This document shows positions 54,551 through 62,770 of a stretch of DNA of 64,000 nt, one piece after another. A program made the position numbers and the translations under genes. Every line of letters starts with the position of its first letter. Within the stretch, counting starts at the first letter, position 1. The notes beneath the pieces were generated by a model, which had not been told where the DNA came from, did not search any database, and saw only the letters and a list, made by a program, of their open reading frames with translations. This DNA is from Vibrio salilacus. GTDB lineage: Bacteria > Pseudomonadota > Gammaproteobacteria > Enterobacterales > Vibrionaceae. The stretch lies in assembly GCF_002811245.1 (NCBI RefSeq), contig NZ_NIVQ01000001.1, forward strand, positions 186,001 through 250,000, written 5' to 3'.

Positions 54551-56773
54551 CTAGTCAATATCAAGTGGCGTACTGGCAAAGCGGATCAACTGTTCCATCA
54601 CCATGGCTCTTGCGAACAGCCAACCTTGTCCCTCTTCACATTGGAAGGCTTTAAGTTGTTCCAGTTGAGCCTGGTTTTCGATGCCTTCGGCGGTTATTTC
54701 CATGCCTAAGGTTTGGCCCAAGTTGACGATCATTTTGGCGATGCTGTCGTCTTGGCCTATCGATTCGACAAAGGTTCGATCGATTTTTAGCCGAGTCGCG
54801 GGTAGAGTATGCAACATACTTAAAGATGAAAAGCCAGTGCCAAAATCATCAATGGCAATCTTACAGCCTAACTGGCGTACTTGGTCTAGCACCTGGCAAA
54901 TTTCAGATAAGTTTTTCGCCGCCATTGTCTCGGTGATTTCAAGCTCAATGCAGTGAGGATTAATTTGATGGCGTTGAAAGGCGCTTTGCAGCAAGGGTAC
55001 AAAATTGCTCTCTTCAAGTTGCGCTGGAGAAACATTAATGGCCATCGTCAGCTCACAATAGCCAGCCTGCTGGAGTTGCTTAAACTCTTGGCAAGTGCGC
55101 TCGATAACAAAAGCGCCAATGCTGACCATCAATCCAGATTGCTCTGCGAGGGGAATGAACTGATCAGGCGGAATCAATTGACCGTCTTTGTTGCGCCAAC
55201 GTAGCAACGCTTCCACTCCAGTTAGCTCTAAGGTGGAGAGTTTATATTTTGGCTGATACATCATAAACAAGGCGTGGTCATTGAGTGCCTGTTTTAATTC
55301 GGTCAGCAATTGCATGCGGTCACGCGCATCTTGGCCCATTCCAGCCGAGAAGCACACTGTTGAACCACGATGATGCAGTTTGGCTTGTTTGAGAGCCACT
55401 TGCGCATCTTTATACCGTGCTGTTGAGTTAAAGTCTTGGCAAGACAAGTCAACCAGCCCAATGCTAACGGTAATCTTAAATGGTTGATCATCAACTAAAA
55501 GGCTTTGCTCGAACAGCGATAGGATCTGTTCGCTAATCACCTCTTTGGCTGAACCCACCATAGCAAAAACATCGCTACCAACGCGGGCCAAGAAACAACT
55601 GGGGAAATAATGTTGTAAGCGAGCGGCCACGCAACTAAGTAGGCCGTCACCGGTGGCGTGGCCGAAACTGTCATTGAAGGCGGAAAAGTCGTCGATATCG
55701 ATTAACGCCAGCCGGCCGCAATCTTTGTCGTATTTGGGAGTATATTGAAAATTACGTAAGCAATTAAGATTAGGAATATTGAGCAGAGGATCGTGAAAGG
55801 CCTTTTCTTCAAGACGGTTGTACAAAATGACGTTATCAAATCCGACCGAAAGGTTAGCGCAAAACACTTCGAGTAAGTGTCGGTCAATACTTTCTAATGG
55901 CCGGTTAATGTCTACATAAGCTGCGATACCACGACCTTGCTCAGTAGAAAAGTAGAGCGTTAATCCACTTTCTAACAGGCTGGTCTTTTGCTCCAAACAA
56001 CGCTGAATGGAATGACGAATCATCTCTGAATCTATACTTTCGAGCGGGGTGTGAACAAATCGGCTGTAGCGCCCTGATGCCGCAATAATCTGTGGGCTCA
56101 AAAACGACTCATCACTATCTAGGTTTTCTTGTGCGCAAATCAGCCCATCAGGTTCAATTTGGATGATGGCACTAATTTGTTTCACGGCGCCTTCGGCGAA
56201 CATTCGCATTCCATGAAGGTTGGCCAACTCAGTGCTGGCTTTGACGACTTTCTCTAGCCCCTGACGCATGATTTGCTGACTACGGATCTGTTTATAAGCT
56301 CTAATGGCACTGGTTAAAATGGTAAATAAGCGAATACGAGTTAGCTCGGGTTTGGTTCGATAGTCGTTAATATCGTAACGTTGGATGGTTTCCATTTCGG
56401 GAGCATAACCCGGTTGACCAGTACGTAAGATAATTCGGATCGCGTGCATGTCGAGTCTTTCTCGAATGGCTTCAACCAAATCGAGTCCGGCCCTGTCGGT
56501 TTCCATCACCACGTCCAACAAAACGACGCCAATATCTTTTTCAGATTGAAGAAGTTGCTCTGCTTGAGCTGCCGAATACGCGTGGATCAGTTCAAGCGGA
56601 CGATCTTCAATGATCAAATTTTTCAGTGCTAATTGGGTTGCGTGATGAACTTCAGCGTCGTCATCCACAACCAAGATTCGCCAATTATGGCAGGGAAGCG
56701 CTGTGACACTTGATCTTGAGTCATCTTCAATGATGGCCATCAAATCATCAGATTCGTTGTGCTTATTGTTCAT
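54551..56773 (-). CDS. Response regulator with DUF3369, degenerate GGDEF and EAL domains
   Basis: A 740-residue c-di-GMP phosphodiesterase controlled by phosphorylation. REC domain (about residues 30-160) with phospho-acceptor Asp 87 in LLDVVM; DUF3369 (about 175-330), GAF-like; a GGDEF domain with the site changed to GSDVF (about 430), so not a cyclase; and an EAL domain (about 500-740) with EALLRW (521-523), ELEITETMA, DDFGTGFSSL and LKIDRTFV. The catalytic acidic residues needed for hydrolysis are present. The histidine kinase gene follows it by 14 bases and is its likely partner. The ATG at 56773 carries an acceptable AGGAAG. Confidence 0.9.
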   Translation of the reverse strand: MNNKHNESDDLMAIIEDDSRSSVTALPCHNWRILVVDDDAEVHHATQLALKNLIIEDRPLELIHAYSAAQAEQLLQSEKDIGVVLLDVVMETDRAGLDLVEAIRERLDMHAIRIILRTGQPGYAPEMETIQRYDINDYRTKPELTRIRLFTILTSAIRAYKQIRSQQIMRQGLEKVVKASTELANLHGMRMFAEGAVKQISAIIQIEPDGLICAQENLDSDESFLSPQIIAASGRYSRFVHTPLESIDSEMIRHSIQRCLEQKTSLLESGLTLYFSTEQGRGIAAYVDINRPLESIDRHLLEVFCANLSVGFDNVILYNRLEEKAFHDPLLNIPNLNCLRNFQYTPKYDKDCGRLALIDIDDFSAFNDSFGHATGDGLLSCVAARLQHYFPSCFLARVGSDVFAMVGSAKEVISEQILSLFEQSLLVDDQPFKITVSIGLVDLSCQDFNSTARYKDAQVALKQAKLHHRGSTVCFSAGMGQDARDRMQLLTELKQALNDHALFMMYQPKYKLSTLELTGVEALLRWRNKDGQLIPPDQFIPLAEQSGLMVSIGAFVIERTCQEFKQLQQAGYCELTMAINVSPAQLEESNFVPLLQSAFQRHQINPHCIELEITETMAAKNLSEICQVLDQVRQLGCKIAIDDFGTGFSSLSMLHTLPATRLKIDRTFVESIGQDDSIAKMIVNLGQTLGMEITAEGIENQAQLEQLKAFQCEEGQGWLFARAMVMEQLIRFASTPLDID

Positions 56774-56924
56774 CGCTTCCTCATATTGCGGAGTATGGCT
56801 AAGTTAAAAGTTTAGTCACAGATCGGCAGAGTTGCGAAGAACAGAAAGTATTTTGAGACAGGCAGTTACACTGGGGTAGATAGGATGACAGCCAAGTGCC
56901 GTGAACACTTGGCAAATTATCGCT

Positions 56925-57581
56925 TTAAGCGAGCTTTAAATCGTATTGCTGACGGTACGCGACTATATCTTTAATCGTTAGTACTGGCATATTATGCAGT
57001 TTGCCAAATGCAATAATCTCTGGGGTTTTCGCCATGCTACCGTCTGGGTTTGTCACTTCGCATAAAGCGCCCGCAGGTTGTAATCCGGCCATTTGCATCA
57101 AATCGATAGTCCCTTCAGTGTGGCCTCGACGAGTGAGCACACCACCTTTGCGTGCACGCAGAGGGAATACATGCCCTGGACGAGCAAGATCAGACGCTAT
57201 TGCCGTTGGGTTAGCGGCCGTTTTAATCGTGGTGACTCGATCTTGAGCAGAGACGCCAGTGGTCACGCCAATTTTTGCTTCAATCGACACGGTAAATGCG
57301 GTTTGATTGGCACTGTTATTGTTGGTCACCATCGGCACCAACTCAAGACGATCGGCTTGCTCTTCTGGTAGACAAAGACAAACAATGCCACTGCATTCGC
57401 GGATCATGAGCGCCATTTGTTCCGTGGTTAAAGACTCAACAGAATAAATAATGTCGCCTTCGTTCTCTCGATCTTCATCGTCGAGCAACAGGACGCCTCG
57501 GCCTTGTTTTAATGCATTGAGTGCGTTTTCAACGCGAATAATTGGGTCGCCAAATTCGGCAAGTAGAGATGACTGATTCAT
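56925..57581 (-). CDS. ribB: 3,4-dihydroxy-2-butanone-4-phosphate synthase
   Basis: Converts ribulose 5-phosphate to 3,4-dihydroxy-2-butanone 4-phosphate and formate in riboflavin synthesis. The 218-residue length equals that of E. coli RibB (217). The acidic loop [12 protein letters not shown] (about residues 35-46) binds Mg2+, and [16 protein letters not shown] (about 150-165) and [17 protein letters not shown] complete the active site. It is a stand-alone RibB without a fused cyclohydrolase II. An FMN riboswitch precedes it and AGGAG lies six bases before the ATG. Confidence 0.96.
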   Translation of the reverse strand: MNQSSLLAEFGDPIIRVENALNALKQGRGVLLLDDEDRENEGDIIYSVESLTTEQMALMIRECSGIVCLCLPEEQADRLELVPMVTNNNSANQTAFTVSIEAKIGVTTGVSAQDRVTTIKTAANPTAIASDLARPGHVFPLRARKGGVLTRRGHTEGTIDLMQMAGLQPAGALCEVTNPDGSMAKTPEIIAFGKLHNMPVLTIKDIVAYRQQYDLKLA

Positions 57582-57624
57582 GGTTAACTCCTAAATATCA
57601 CCAGAATCAGGGCATACATGAGCA

Positions 57625-57643
57625 CTGGGGACGATAACCCCAG
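57625..57643 (-). promoter_or_regulatory. Hairpin in the ribB leader
   Basis: CTGGGG and CCCCAG form a stem with a 7-base loop about 45 bases upstream of the ribB start. It probably belongs to the expression platform of the FMN riboswitch, but no clear T tract follows. Confidence 0.5.
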
Positions 57644-57691
57644 CCAAAACGAAATACACCACGACACGCAGAGCGTGATGGTGCGTTTTCA

Positions 57692-57833
57692 TTCTCTCTC
57701 ATCCGGACTATAACCGTCGGCTCTGGATTTGCACCAGATCTGCTGACCTCGACGAATCGAGCGCTCGCGGGCTCACCCCTATAGGTTGGTGGGGAATACC
57801 GCCGGTGGGGAATTGCGCCCCGCCCTGAGAATA
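57692..57833 (-). ncRNA. FMN riboswitch (RFN element)
   Basis: Read on the minus strand it shows the conserved blocks in order: CTCAGGGCGGGG, AATTCCCCACCGGCGGT, GAGCCCGCGAGCG, GGTCAGCAGATCTGGTG and CCGACGGTTATAGTCCGGATG. This is the flavin mononucleotide aptamer; it lies about 110 bases before ribB and should shut it down when FMN is abundant. Confidence 0.96.
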
Positions 57834-58109
57834 AATTAAACGTTTGCTAATAAAGCCGCTTGATTCTATCGGCTTTGAGAGGAAAATCAATAACTCGCTG
57901 ACAGGGAAACTCATACATTTGGTAATCAATATGCATCGGTGGATGTAAAACTAGCCACCATGAGTCGAAACCAATAAAGGCAATCACGTGAATGTGAATA
58001 ACATATTGCTGTATAATAATCAATAATTTTATTTAATTATCAGGGCTACTTATACTCTCCTCATCGAAACAAGCATTGCAGCAAAAAACTGAATTTTTAG
58101 GAGTGTATT

Positions 58110-58325
58110 ATGAAAATGAATCATGTTGGTATCTTAGTTGGTGATATGGACAAAGCCGTTGAGTTTTACACTCAAGTGCTCGGTTTGAAAGTCGTCATGG
58201 GTAACACTAAGGTGGTTGAAGAGCGCGAATCGGCGATCGGTAGAATGTGTATTGCGGTCTTTGGTGAAGGTTTTAAAGGCTTTAATATTGCCCACCTTGT
58301 GACAACCGATGGTATTTATGTCTGA
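58110..58325 (+). pseudogene. Truncated VOC/glyoxalase-like gene
   Basis: Seventy-one residues of a vicinal-oxygen-chelate (glyoxalase/lactoylglutathione-lyase-like) domain. It begins well, with MNHVGILVGDMDKAVEFYTQ and VLGLKV, and a metal-ligand-type His near the end of the first half (NIAHLVTTDG). It stops right after GIYV, about half the usual 130-150 residues, and no continuation in another frame is convincing beyond a few codons. GGAG precedes the start. Probably a disrupted gene. Confidence 0.6.
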
Positions 58326-58541
58326 AACCCTTTTGCGCTCAATCAGTGCTAGCGAACAGTAGAGCAAGTGGTATTCACCTCATACTCATTATAAACCCTA
58401 TATTGTGCGGAAACGATCGCAATAGCGTTGGATTTTTCCTATTCAACTCGAAATTTATCTGTGGCTCCAAAATATGAGTCTATATTCATATTGCGAGTGT
58501 AAAACAGCACCGCTTCTAATCACATTGTAAAGGGAAATATT
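58326..58541. other. Gap downstream of the truncated VOC gene
   Basis: No gene seen; it may contain decayed sequence of the VOC gene and the promoter of the next gene. Confidence 0.3.
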
Positions 58542-59213
58542 ATGAGCTTTAGTGTAGTTAATCAGGTATCAAGTCGTATCAACAATATCGAGATCAACAA
58601 GTCTTCACCAAGTAAATTAAGTATCAACTATGCCACTTCAGTAACTAAAACGTCGGAAGGTGTACCTTTCAAAAATTATTCGATTGCGGTATTTGGTGGT
58701 CTAACTAGTCCTGTTGGACGTGCTCCTATTTATACCCAGCATAATGTTGTTGCGTCACTTGAGGGCCACATTGAGGTGGAAGTTCCAAGCTGTAACTTCC
58801 TATCGGGTGAATACACTGTCGCACTTTGTGTCGGAAGTGATCCTGAACGTACGATTTGTTCTTACAATCACTTAAACCATGGCTCAGTGGTTGCTCCTTT
58901 AAACTGCTCTATGTCTTTGGTTGAGCCTATTAGTCAAACACAAACGGGCTTTAAATTAAAAGTTCAGTACAGCCTTCTAGAGGGAATGAATCCAAAGGTT
59001 AATGGCGACAGAATATGCTTATATGATATCACTGGTACCGAGATTGCACTGGCTGGATTCTATAACATGGAATCAAGTCAATATGCGGGCTATTGCGAGT
59101 TTGAGATAGATAGCCTGTACGCTGGCGAGCAACTAACGATAGGCTACTATCTTGGTAACATTCTCGGCGCATGTGCTGCTCACGAGACTGTTCTTATTGA
59201 TAGTTTAAATTAA
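58542..59213 (+). CDS. Unrecognised two-domain beta-rich protein, 223 aa
   Basis: No family recognised. The sequence falls into two similar halves of about 100 residues, each running NYSIAVF or GDRICLYD, then a hydrophobic loop, an aspartate/glutamate strand (EVEVPSCNFLSGEYTVALCVG in the first, EFEIDSLYAGEQLTIGYYLG in the second) and a short end. This suggests an internal duplication of an immunoglobulin-like or beta-sandwich domain. There is no signal peptide, yet cysteines are frequent. AAAGGG at modest spacing precedes the ATG. It is followed by its own terminator. Confidence 0.65.
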   Translation: MSFSVVNQVSSRINNIEINKSSPSKLSINYATSVTKTSEGVPFKNYSIAVFGGLTSPVGRAPIYTQHNVVASLEGHIEVEVPSCNFLSGEYTVALCVGSDPERTICSYNHLNHGSVVAPLNCSMSLVEPISQTQTGFKLKVQYSLLEGMNPKVNGDRICLYDITGTEIALAGFYNMESSQYAGYCEFEIDSLYAGEQLTIGYYLGNILGACAAHETVLIDSLN

Positions 59214-59263
59214 GTGCTTGTAACTAGATAATTATAAAATGGTATTTAGTTCTAATATCACTT

Positions 59264-59288
59264 CAAGCCTAGACACTGTCTAGGCTTG
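59264..59288 (+). terminator. Terminator hairpin after the 223-aa gene
   Basis: CAAGCCTAGAC and GTCTAGGCTTG form an 11-base-pair stem with an ACT loop, followed by TATATTCTTC rather than a strict T run. Confidence 0.75.
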
Positions 59289-59655
59289 TATATTCTTCAG
59301 TGTCGCGTCACTCATACACATTCAATTCTTGTGACGCATCAATCAAGGGCATCAGGTCACAAAGTAATCTTGTGCTAGTAGTACTGTGAATCTTGACTAT
59401 ACAAGAATGATAAATTAGCATTTGCCTATCACTTCTTCAAGAGATTACGCCAACATGAACAACTAAGCCTGTCATCCATTTTTCATTTTATTTTTGGACT
59501 TACAGGGTTAGTAGGCGTAGCTCACTCTCCGATATTTCTTTACAAGTACATTTTGGCTACTTTAATCGCTCAGATATGAGCGCGTATTTGCATTGATTTC
59601 ATCTTTGTTAATTGTTTAGCTGCGGCTGTTGTCTCTGTCATACAGGAGGCAAAGT
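59289..59655. other. Long leader region of the ABC-F gene
   Basis: About 365 bases without a real gene. It includes a tiny ATG frame of six codons (59576-59596) whose start is inside a 6-base-pair hairpin CGCTCA/TGAGCG (59567-59582). Some ABC-F resistance genes are controlled by such leader peptides; here it is only a possibility. Confidence 0.35.
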
Positions 59656-61224
59656 ATGCCAGTATTACAGGCCCACAATATTAGTCATCAATTTGATAAC
59701 GGTGAGATATTGTTTCAACAATTATCATGTTCCATGATTAAGAATCGTATTGGACTGGTTGGTCGCAATGGTGTTGGTAAATCGATATTTGCGGCGATCT
59801 TAAGTGGTGAACAAACACCATCGAGTGGAACTGTCGCGTTACCTAAGTCATTCTCGGTATATCGTCAGCAACCATCTCAGTTGTTATCTGGCGAACTGTC
59901 TATTGCTCAATTCTTGGGTAAAGAGGAGGAGCTTAAAGCGATAAAGCAGGTTGAATCAGGTGATTGTTCACAGCATTGGTTTGATGTAATTGGCGAGCAA
60001 TGGGGTTTGCCGATATTCCTTACTCAGCAACTTAAAGAGATGGGCCTACCACCAGATGCAGATTTTCCTTGCACTCAACTCAGTGGTGGACAATTAGCGC
60101 GATTACAACTATGGCAGTTGTTTGAGAGTGAGGTTGAGTTACTGATTTTAGATGAGCCCTCCAATCATCTTGATGTTGATGCAAAGCAGTGGTTACTTGA
60201 ATCAATGCGAGCGTTCAAAGGTGCGATTTTACTTATTAGCCATGACCGAGTGTTACTGCGTGAAATGGATGAAATTTGGCAGCTTTCTGGACTTGGGTTA
60301 CAAGTGTTTGGTGGGAGCTTCGATTTCTATACCGAACAAAAACGTACCGAGTTACAAGCAGTAGATCGACAACTTGCCAGCGTAGATAAGCATAGAAAAA
60401 AGTTGCAAATGCAAGCTCAGAGAAACCGTGAAAAGGCAGATCAGAGAGCCGCACAAGGCATTAAATTACGCAAAGAGGGGAGTCAGCCCAAAATCCTACT
60501 TGATGGCAAAAAAGATAAAGCGACCGCTCGTGCTTCTAATCGCAATAAAAACGAGCAACGTCGTCAAGCTCACTTACTGGATAAAGAGCAGTTATTGAAG
60601 ACAAGAAAAGAACAACTGAAAGGACAAAAGCTTCACTTGGAACACAACCCAAGCCGCTTACGCAAAGTGATTTCAATGTTTGAAGGTGTATTGCCTTTTG
60701 GTCGTACTAAGCCTATCTCACTGCAAGTATATGCCAATGATAAGATACATCTCACAGGTAAAAACGGTAGTGGTAAATCAACACTGCTGAAAACACTATT
60801 GGGTGAGATTTCGCTTCAGCAAGGGGAGCTGCAACTGCATACGCCATTGTATTATCTTGACCAGAATTTTGGCGTCATTCGAGCGAAATTATCGATACTA
60901 GATAACTTGATACAACAGTGCCGCGGTATCAAAGAGAGTGATGCCAGAACATTACTCGCAGGTATTGGTTTTCGTCGTGACAGTGTATTTCGTCTTGGCA
61001 GCATGCTTAGCGGCGGGGAGAAGATGAAGTTAGCCATGCTTATTGTCAGTCATCAGCCAGATCAACCTTTGTTACTACTCGATGAGCCAGATAACCATCT
61101 CGACCTCGATTCAAAAATAATGCTAGCACAGGCTCTATGTGATTATCGCGGTGGTTTTATTCTCGTAAGCCATGACCATGATTTTGCTTGTGAATCAGGA
61201 GTTCAGATACAAGTCACAATGTAA
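59656..61224 (+). CDS. ABC-F family ATP-binding protein
   Basis: A 522-residue soluble protein with two ABC ATPase domains joined by a long basic linker (about residues 235-340), the layout of ABC-F translation factors. First domain: Walker A GRNGVGKS, signature LSGGQLARL, Walker B LILDEPSNHLD. Second domain: GKNGSGKST, LSGGEKMKL, LLLDEPDNHLD. No membrane segments. Members act on the ribosome; some give resistance to ribosome-targeting antibiotics. Its divergence from the usual housekeeping EttA and Uup suggests an accessory or resistance type. The start at 59656 has AGGAGG spaced six bases. Confidence 0.9.
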   Translation: MPVLQAHNISHQFDNGEILFQQLSCSMIKNRIGLVGRNGVGKSIFAAILSGEQTPSSGTVALPKSFSVYRQQPSQLLSGELSIAQFLGKEEELKAIKQVESGDCSQHWFDVIGEQWGLPIFLTQQLKEMGLPPDADFPCTQLSGGQLARLQLWQLFESEVELLILDEPSNHLDVDAKQWLLESMRAFKGAILLISHDRVLLREMDEIWQLSGLGLQVFGGSFDFYTEQKRTELQAVDRQLASVDKHRKKLQMQAQRNREKADQRAAQGIKLRKEGSQPKILLDGKKDKATARASNRNKNEQRRQAHLLDKEQLLKTRKEQLKGQKLHLEHNPSRLRKVISMFEGVLPFGRTKPISLQVYANDKIHLTGKNGSGKSTLLKTLLGEISLQQGELQLHTPLYYLDQNFGVIRAKLSILDNLIQQCRGIKESDARTLLAGIGFRRDSVFRLGSMLSGGEKMKLAMLIVSHQPDQPLLLLDEPDNHLDLDSKIMLAQALCDYRGGFILVSHDHDFACESGVQIQVTM

Positions 61225-61362
61225 CTTGCCACGAATGCCTAGCGGAGCATAAATGGGGTAACATGAAGTTGCCCCTTTATGAGCTAAGCCTTTTACCTAA
61301 TCACGTGCTGTTAATGCGCGTTTACCCTACTAATACTTATCCATTATTTTTATGCTGTCCGC

Positions 61363-61860
61363 GGCTTTGTTGCGTAATTCGATGCAACTAAATCAAGAAG
61401 CTACAATCTGATCGGCTATATCCATTAATCGTCGTAGTCTCATGTCTAAACCTCGTTACAAAACAACTAACTGGAAACAGTGCAACAAAGCCTTAATAAA
61501 CCGTGGTTCTCTGACCTTCTGGATTGATGAGGAAGCGATAGCCAAGTGAAAGCAAAACAAACAAGGTAAGCGTGGTAGACCCCGTCGATTTAGTGACTTG
61601 GTTATTACTATCGTATTGATGGTGAAACGAATATTTTCAATGCCGCTGAGAGGTCTGCAAGGTTTTCTAAACTCAGTATATCGTTTAAGAATCAAGCACT
61701 ATGGGATAGGTATGCCTTCTCTCTGAATTAAGCAAAGCCAAATGAAGGGCAAAAATTCAATATTAAACCGACAATGAATACGGCATCAAAAGAGCACAAC
61801 GCGAGCTAGGTTATCAACTGATCAAAAATGTAATTGTTCAAATAATCAAAAACACTCCAA
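61363..61860 (+). mobile_element. Remnant of an IS5-family (IS903-type) insertion sequence
   Basis: The left terminal inverted repeat, GGCTTTGTTGCGTAATTCG (61363-61381), is of the IS903 type. A matching right end is absent. A transposase N-terminus starts at 61442 (MSKPRYKTTNWKQ) and runs RGSLTFWIDEEA before the codon after AIAK mutates to TGA (61547-61549, W in intact copies). Decayed homology continues as KRGRPRRFSDLVITIVLMVKR, up to about 61690, where it breaks off. A second fragment, NTASKEHNAS-like, lies near 61790. It cannot transpose. Confidence 0.8.
61442..61720 (+). pseudogene. IS5-family transposase, nonsense and 3'-truncated
   Basis: The frame opens MSKPRYKTTNW, with the family block ALINRGSLTFWIDEE. 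A TGA replaces a tryptophan codon at 61547, and after another 40-odd codons (PLRGLQGFLNSVYR) the homology is lost and the DDE catalytic core is not present. It is a dead gene. Confidence 0.8.
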
Positions 61861-61883
61861 TTGAGGACTTACTTTAACCAAAA

Positions 61884-61906
61884 AAGCCTTCCGCTAGGAA
61901 GGCTTT
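61884..61906 (-). terminator. Intrinsic terminator after the SulP-Usp genes
   Basis: AAAGCCTTCC and GGAAGGCTTT form a perfect stem with a GCTA-type loop; on the minus strand a T tract follows. Confidence 0.92.
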
Positions 61907-61911
61907 AGATT

Positions 61912-62760
61912 CTATCGTATCAATAGTAAAGGCACCGTCGTGTCGGTAATTATCCTCGTCGTATTACTTCCGACGAAGAACTGACGAAGTTTAGAATGCC
62001 CGTAAGCCCCCATCACAATCATGCCAATCTTTTGCTTCTGCTGATAGGTCAAGATAGTGGAATGCACTTCACCTTGTAATTGGGCTTCAACAACGTTGAT
62101 GCCCTTGGCCTTGAGTTTCTGTGCGGCATTTGAAAAAGCATCGGATTTACTATCAGAATCTTCAACCATCACAAGATGACAGGTCATATCTTTTAGAAGC
62201 GGCGTGTTGATCGCTTTTTCAACCAGTTTCTCGCTAATCGTACTGCCGTCGAAGGCAAGTATGTAGCTATCTGGCTGAGAAAAACGATCCGATGCGATTA
62301 GAATGTGTGCTTTGATGGAACGCACAACACTTTCTAACTGTGAGCCAATGGTTTTGGTGTCATTTTGATGCATTTCACCTGACTTACCCACGACCAAAAC
62401 GCGAATGTTTCGCTCCATATCGGTTAAGGTTTCAACGAGGTTACCGTGCTTTTGTAGCTTCTGAATATCGTTGTGACCCTGAGCATTCAAGTGGCTTTCT
62501 AGCTCGCTTAATAATGCTTTACCATGCTTAAGTGCAATCTTTGCTCGTTGCTCATCAAGTTCAACAAGCTCTGCCAGTAACTGCTCTCTCGCACCTAGGC
62601 CAATATTGCCACTTAATTCACTGTCTGCTTCTTGTGACGATTTGTCTAATACATGAAGTAACGTCAGGGGCGCAGATAGTTGTTGTGATGTCCATGCGCC
62701 GATGTCGGCAACCGATTGAGAATAGCTTGATCCATCGATACACGCGATTATGTTTGTCAT
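61912..62760 (-). CDS. Tandem universal stress protein
   Basis: A 282-residue protein made of two Usp domains. The first starts MTNIIACIDGSSYSQ, the second at about residue 145 with SYILAFDGSTISEKLV and ends in the ATP-binding motif VMGAYGHSKLRQFFVGSNT. The start at 62760 is fixed by AAGGAG before the ATG; longer upstream frames have none. It begins ten bases after the SulP stop, so it is translated from the same mRNA and may act with the transporter. It differs clearly from the UspE-like protein near 24 kb. Confidence 0.88.
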   Translation of the reverse strand: MTNIIACIDGSSYSQSVADIGAWTSQQLSAPLTLLHVLDKSSQEADSELSGNIGLGAREQLLAELVELDEQRAKIALKHGKALLSELESHLNAQGHNDIQKLQKHGNLVETLTDMERNIRVLVVGKSGEMHQNDTKTIGSQLESVVRSIKAHILIASDRFSQPDSYILAFDGSTISEKLVEKAINTPLLKDMTCHLVMVEDSDSKSDAFSNAAQKLKAKGINVVEAQLQGEVHSTILTYQQKQKIGMIVMGAYGHSKLRQFFVGSNTTRIITDTTVPLLLIR

Positions 62761-62770
62761 ATTTGACTCC

